Part shown: positions 18,999-21,608 of the stretch, one piece after another | How positions within the stretch are numbered: position 1 is the stretch's first letter | Layout: every line of letters starts with the position of its first letter | Source of the DNA: a virus | Virus record (IMG/VR): IMGVR_UViG_3300006916_000468 | Location: 1-21,608 of that record | Reading direction: 5' to 3' (one strand) | Length of the DNA stretch: 21,608 bases | Position numbers and translations under genes: made by a program | The notes under the pieces: generated by a model | Database searches by the model: none | Seen by the model: only the letters and a program-made list of their open reading frames with translations | What the model was told of the DNA's origin: nothing

Positions 18999-21608
18999 TA
19001 AACCAATGATTGACGGAGCCCGCAAAGGTGAGCGGGCTCTTGAAAAACTTGGTAAAAAAGGTGAAGACCTTGGCGCTACCTTTGACAAGATAAACAAACG
19101 AACAACCTTGTTGACGAATGTCTTCAGGGGTTTAGTTGCTGTTGGCGTTGGTAAATTTTTCTTAGACGCAACTCGTGCTGCGGGAACGTTTGAAACAAAG
19201 ATGGCCGAAGTGTCAACTTTGGTAGACACAGCAGTGTTCGATTTGAACAGGCTTGAGGATGCAATCCTCAGTCAATCGCGTGCATTCGGTCAATCGCCTG
19301 TGCAACAAGCAGCGGCTGCTTATCAAATCATTTCAGCTGGTGCAGGAACAGCCACTGAAGCAATTAGTCTTCTTGACGCTTCAAACAGACTAGCAATTGG
19401 TGGTGTCACCGACGTGGCTACCGCTGCCGATGGTTTGACGTCTGTTCTGAACGCATACGGTATGGAGGCTTCAAACGCGTCAGACGTCAGCGACGTTTTG
19501 TTTGTTGGTATGCGTGCTGGTAAAACGACAATCGGAGAACTTGCAGGTTCACTTGGTAACGTCGCACCTTTGGCTGCGCAAGCGGGTGTCAGTTTCGACG
19601 AACTTGTTGCATCAATCGCAGCGTTGACAAAAGGTGGTATTGCAACAAGACAAGCGGTCACTGGTGTTCGTGCAATCTTGGCGGCTGTAACCAAACCGAC
19701 ACAAGAAGCCTCTGACATGGCTAAACGTCTTGGTATAGATTTCAATGCAGCAGCACTTCAATCAAAAGGATTTGCTGGATTCATGGATGAAGTTGTCAGA
19801 GCAACTGGCGGTTCATCTGATGCAATGGCACAACTGTTCGGCGGTGTTGAGGCTCTTGTCCCAGCACTTGCACTTGCAGGACAAGCTGGCGTTGACATGA
19901 ACAAAATACTTGACGACATGAAAGAGCGCGGAGGAGCAACTCAAGAAGCGTTCGACAAAATGACGAACACGTTCGAGTTCCAAGGAAACCGTCTACGTCA
20001 AAGTTTGATTTCTGTGATGATCCAGCTCGGATCAGTCATAACCTCGGTACTAACTCCCGCGATAAAATTTCTTGCTGACAATTTCGACGCGCTAAGTCGC
20101 TTTGTTGTTATTGCTGCCGCGGGTTTCAGTGCGCTGTTGATCCCGTCGCTTTTCGCTATGATACCGGCTATTGCGTCAGTAACAGCAGGACTGCTTGCTA
20201 TGGCAGCTGCTTGGCTTCTAACGCCGTTCGGTCAAATTGCAGCATTGATCATTGGTGTGTCAGCTGCACTCGCATATTTCGGTGACACTAACGTTGAAGT
20301 CGCTGGTCGTGTTGCAACTGTTTGGCAGGTTTTCCAAGCTGTGTTGTTGACTGCAGGTCAATATTTTAAACAATTGTTTGATATTGCGGTCGCTGTTTGG
20401 CAAGGCATCATAAATGGTTTAGGAGAACTTGCGGGTAAAGCCGGTGAGATTTTCACGCGTATTCTTGACTGGGCGGTTTCAACTTGGACAGGTGCTGAAA
20501 CTACTGCAGGTGAATTTTTCACAAGCATAAAAAACAAGTTGACTGAATTTCTTTCGAATTGGGGAATCTCACTTGATACTGTGGTTGGTTGGATAAAGGC
20601 GGGTGTAAATACCTACATTGGTCTTTACGTTGGATTCCTAAGCGCAATCAAACCTATCATCACAGAAGGCATTCCTGCCTTGTTCCAACTTGCAATGGCG
20701 AAAGCCAAGAACCTTGCAATCACAGGTTTGCAGAACATCATTAACGTGTTTGTTCGCGGACTTGGTGGACTAGGAGACGCACTAGATTTGATTCCGGGTT
20801 TTGATGGGATTGGTGACTCAATTCGTCAGTCGTTAACTGTTGACTTCAGCGATTTGAAAGCTGACACAGCAGACCTGCAAGCTAATCTTGAAGAAGCGGG
20901 TTCACGTATTAGCAGCACGTTTGGTGAAGCTCTAGAACGCGATTATGTAGGAAGTTTCGGTGAAACGCTTTCTATGATCGGAACAAAGCTTTCAGATGAT
21001 CTGGGTTCAAACTTGGACGGTGTTACGAAGAAGCTCGACACTACAGATCAGGTTCAAACTAAGTTAAACACAACACTTGACTCTGGTGCAGCAAAAATCA
21101 CTGCGCTAGGCGACGCATCAAAAGAGTCTTCAGACAAACTTGACGAGCTAAAAAGAAAACAAGAGCAATATATTGAAGGGCTTGATTCTGAGTATGAGCG
21201 TATTCAAGCGAATAATGGGGGTGCTCGAGAACAAGTTCGTGCTTGGTATCAAGAACAGTTAATTACGTTAGACAAACTTGGTTTGAAATATGAAGACTTC
21301 TCATCTAGAATAGAAACTATTTTCGATGATAGAATGTCAAAAGCAAGAGAAAAAGATCTTGCTAACGCTGAGGATTGGGCTTCTGGAGTAAAAAGAGCAT
21401 TAAACTCAATTGAAAAAGAATCAATGTCGGCAGCTGATATGGCTGAGTCAACGCTAACTGGAGCTTTTGATAAAGCCAGTGACGCGCTAGCTGATTTCGT
21501 CCTGACAGGTAAGTTCGACTTTAAAGAATTTGCACGATCAATCATCTCGGACATTGTTCGAATGATCGCAAAACAGTTAATTTTGAACGCGGTTCGTGAT
21601 GCTTTTGG
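18958..21608 (+). CDS. Tape measure protein (partial, runs off the right end)
   Basis: At least 883 residues are encoded. The start is taken as TTG at 18958: GGAGAG lies six bases upstream, and the first residues (STLRVGVDSKPMIDGARKG) have the strand plus helix opening common in tape measure proteins. An ATG at 19006 would cut through that motif. A TP901-type core follows (about 75-250, with FETKMAEVSTLVDT, ISLLDASNRLAIGG and LTKGGIATRQAVTGVRAIL). Strongly hydrophobic segments lie at about 380-440. The last part (about 805-883, ASGVKRALNSIEKE and FKEFARSIISDIVRMIAKQL) resembles the lambda-type C-terminal domain. It sets tail length and takes part in DNA ejection. Confidence 0.9.
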   Translation, partial: MPTQESTLRVGVDSKPMIDGARKGERALEKLGKKGEDLGATFDKINKRTTLLTNVFRGLVAVGVGKFFLDATRAAGTFETKMAEVSTLVDTAVFDLNRLEDAILSQSRAFGQSPVQQAAAAYQIISAGAGTATEAISLLDASNRLAIGGVTDVATAADGLTSVLNAYGMEASNASDVSDVLFVGMRAGKTTIGELAGSLGNVAPLAAQAGVSFDELVASIAALTKGGIATRQAVTGVRAILAAVTKPTQEASDMAKRLGIDFNAAALQSKGFAGFMDEVVRATGGSSDAMAQLFGGVEALVPALALAGQAGVDMNKILDDMKERGGATQEAFDKMTNTFEFQGNRLRQSLISVMIQLGSVITSVLTPAIKFLADNFDALSRFVVIAAAGFSALLIPSLFAMIPAIASVTAGLLAMAAAWLLTPFGQIAALIIGVSAALAYFGDTNVEVAGRVATVWQVFQAVLLTAGQYFKQLFDIAVAVWQGIINGLGELAGKAGEIFTRILDWAVSTWTGAETTAGEFFTSIKNKLTEFLSNWGISLDTVVGWIKAGVNTYIGLYVGFLSAIKPIITEGIPALFQLAMAKAKNLAITGLQNIINVFVRGLGGLGDALDLIPGFDGIGDSIRQSLTVDFSDLKADTADLQANLEEAGSRISSTFGEALERDYVGSFGETLSMIGTKLSDDLGSNLDGVTKKLDTTDQVQTKLNTTLDSGAAKITALGDASKESSDKLDELKRKQEQYIEGLDSEYERIQANNGGAREQVRAWYQEQLITLDKLGLKYEDFSSRIETIFDDRMSKAREKDLANAEDWASGVKRALNSIEKESMSAADMAESTLTGAFDKASDALADFVLTGKFDFKEFARSIISDIVRMIAKQLILNAVRDAF

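Noticed and set aside
19323-19745. Long minus-strand frame opposite the tape measure gene
   Set aside because: It is the reverse of a well-supported coding region, with no ribosome site or motif; the same holds for the minus-strand frames at 5250-5645, 14207-14614 and 21249-21554.
1-21608. CRISPR arrays, insertion sequences, integrase and attachment sites
   Set aside because: No regularly spaced direct repeats, transposase or recombinase motifs were found in either strand.

Overview
The window is a stretch of a tailed double-stranded DNA phage genome with siphovirus architecture: long non-contractile tail genes, a -1 frameshifted tail assembly chaperone and a long tape measure gene. Gene packing is very tight, with many ATGA, TGATG and TAATG overlaps. 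The host is probably an alphaproteobacterium, possibly marine. This is inferred from a B12-dependent ribonucleotide reductase, a DUF4055-type portal, a DUF6127-like small membrane protein and a 14-nt sequence matching the anti-Shine-Dalgarno end of 16S rRNA in the form typical of that class. No integrase, repressor or tRNA is visible. The large terminase is not in this window.

Layout. Positions 1-4272 hold a leftward block that looks early or non-structural. In transcription order from 4272 it encodes a 127-aa unknown, a 64-aa unknown, a class I methyltransferase, a 73-aa unknown, a GHKL/Bergerat-type ATPase, a 29-aa zinc-ribbon peptide, a 67-aa unknown and a 183-aa protein carrying an isolated DNA polymerase I motif A segment. 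Positions 4273-4443 are a divergent control region. Positions 4444-21608 are a rightward block: portal, class II ribonucleotide reductase, a 26-aa Lys/Gly peptide, head morphogenesis protein, endolysin, holin, a 396-bp control region, scaffold, P22-like major capsid protein, two small proteins, a helix-turn-helix plus metallophosphoesterase protein, four head-tail connector or tail-completion proteins, tail tube, the G/GT chaperones and the tape measure protein, which runs off the right end.

Regulation. A 13-bp palindrome, ATAACT-N-AGTTAT, recurs only in gaps between genes. There are four perfect copies (2430, 4291, 4335, 15112), one copy with one mismatch (10510) and two degenerate copies (10264, 13401). 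In front of two leftward gene groups it overlaps the -10 box of a good sigma70-type promoter in exactly the same register. This suggests one DNA-binding factor controlling both early and late transcription. Several intrinsic terminators (6118, 10437, 12721, 13067, 18112) divide the late block into units, and two of them look able to act as translation-coupled attenuators.

How the genes work together. The rightward block builds the capsid, the neck and the tail, and encodes lysis functions between the head genes. The reductase, placed between portal and head morphogenesis genes, would supply deoxynucleotides. The leftward block holds the least understood genes: the ATPase with an unusual motif order, the zinc-ribbon peptide, the methyltransferase and the polymerase-motif protein.
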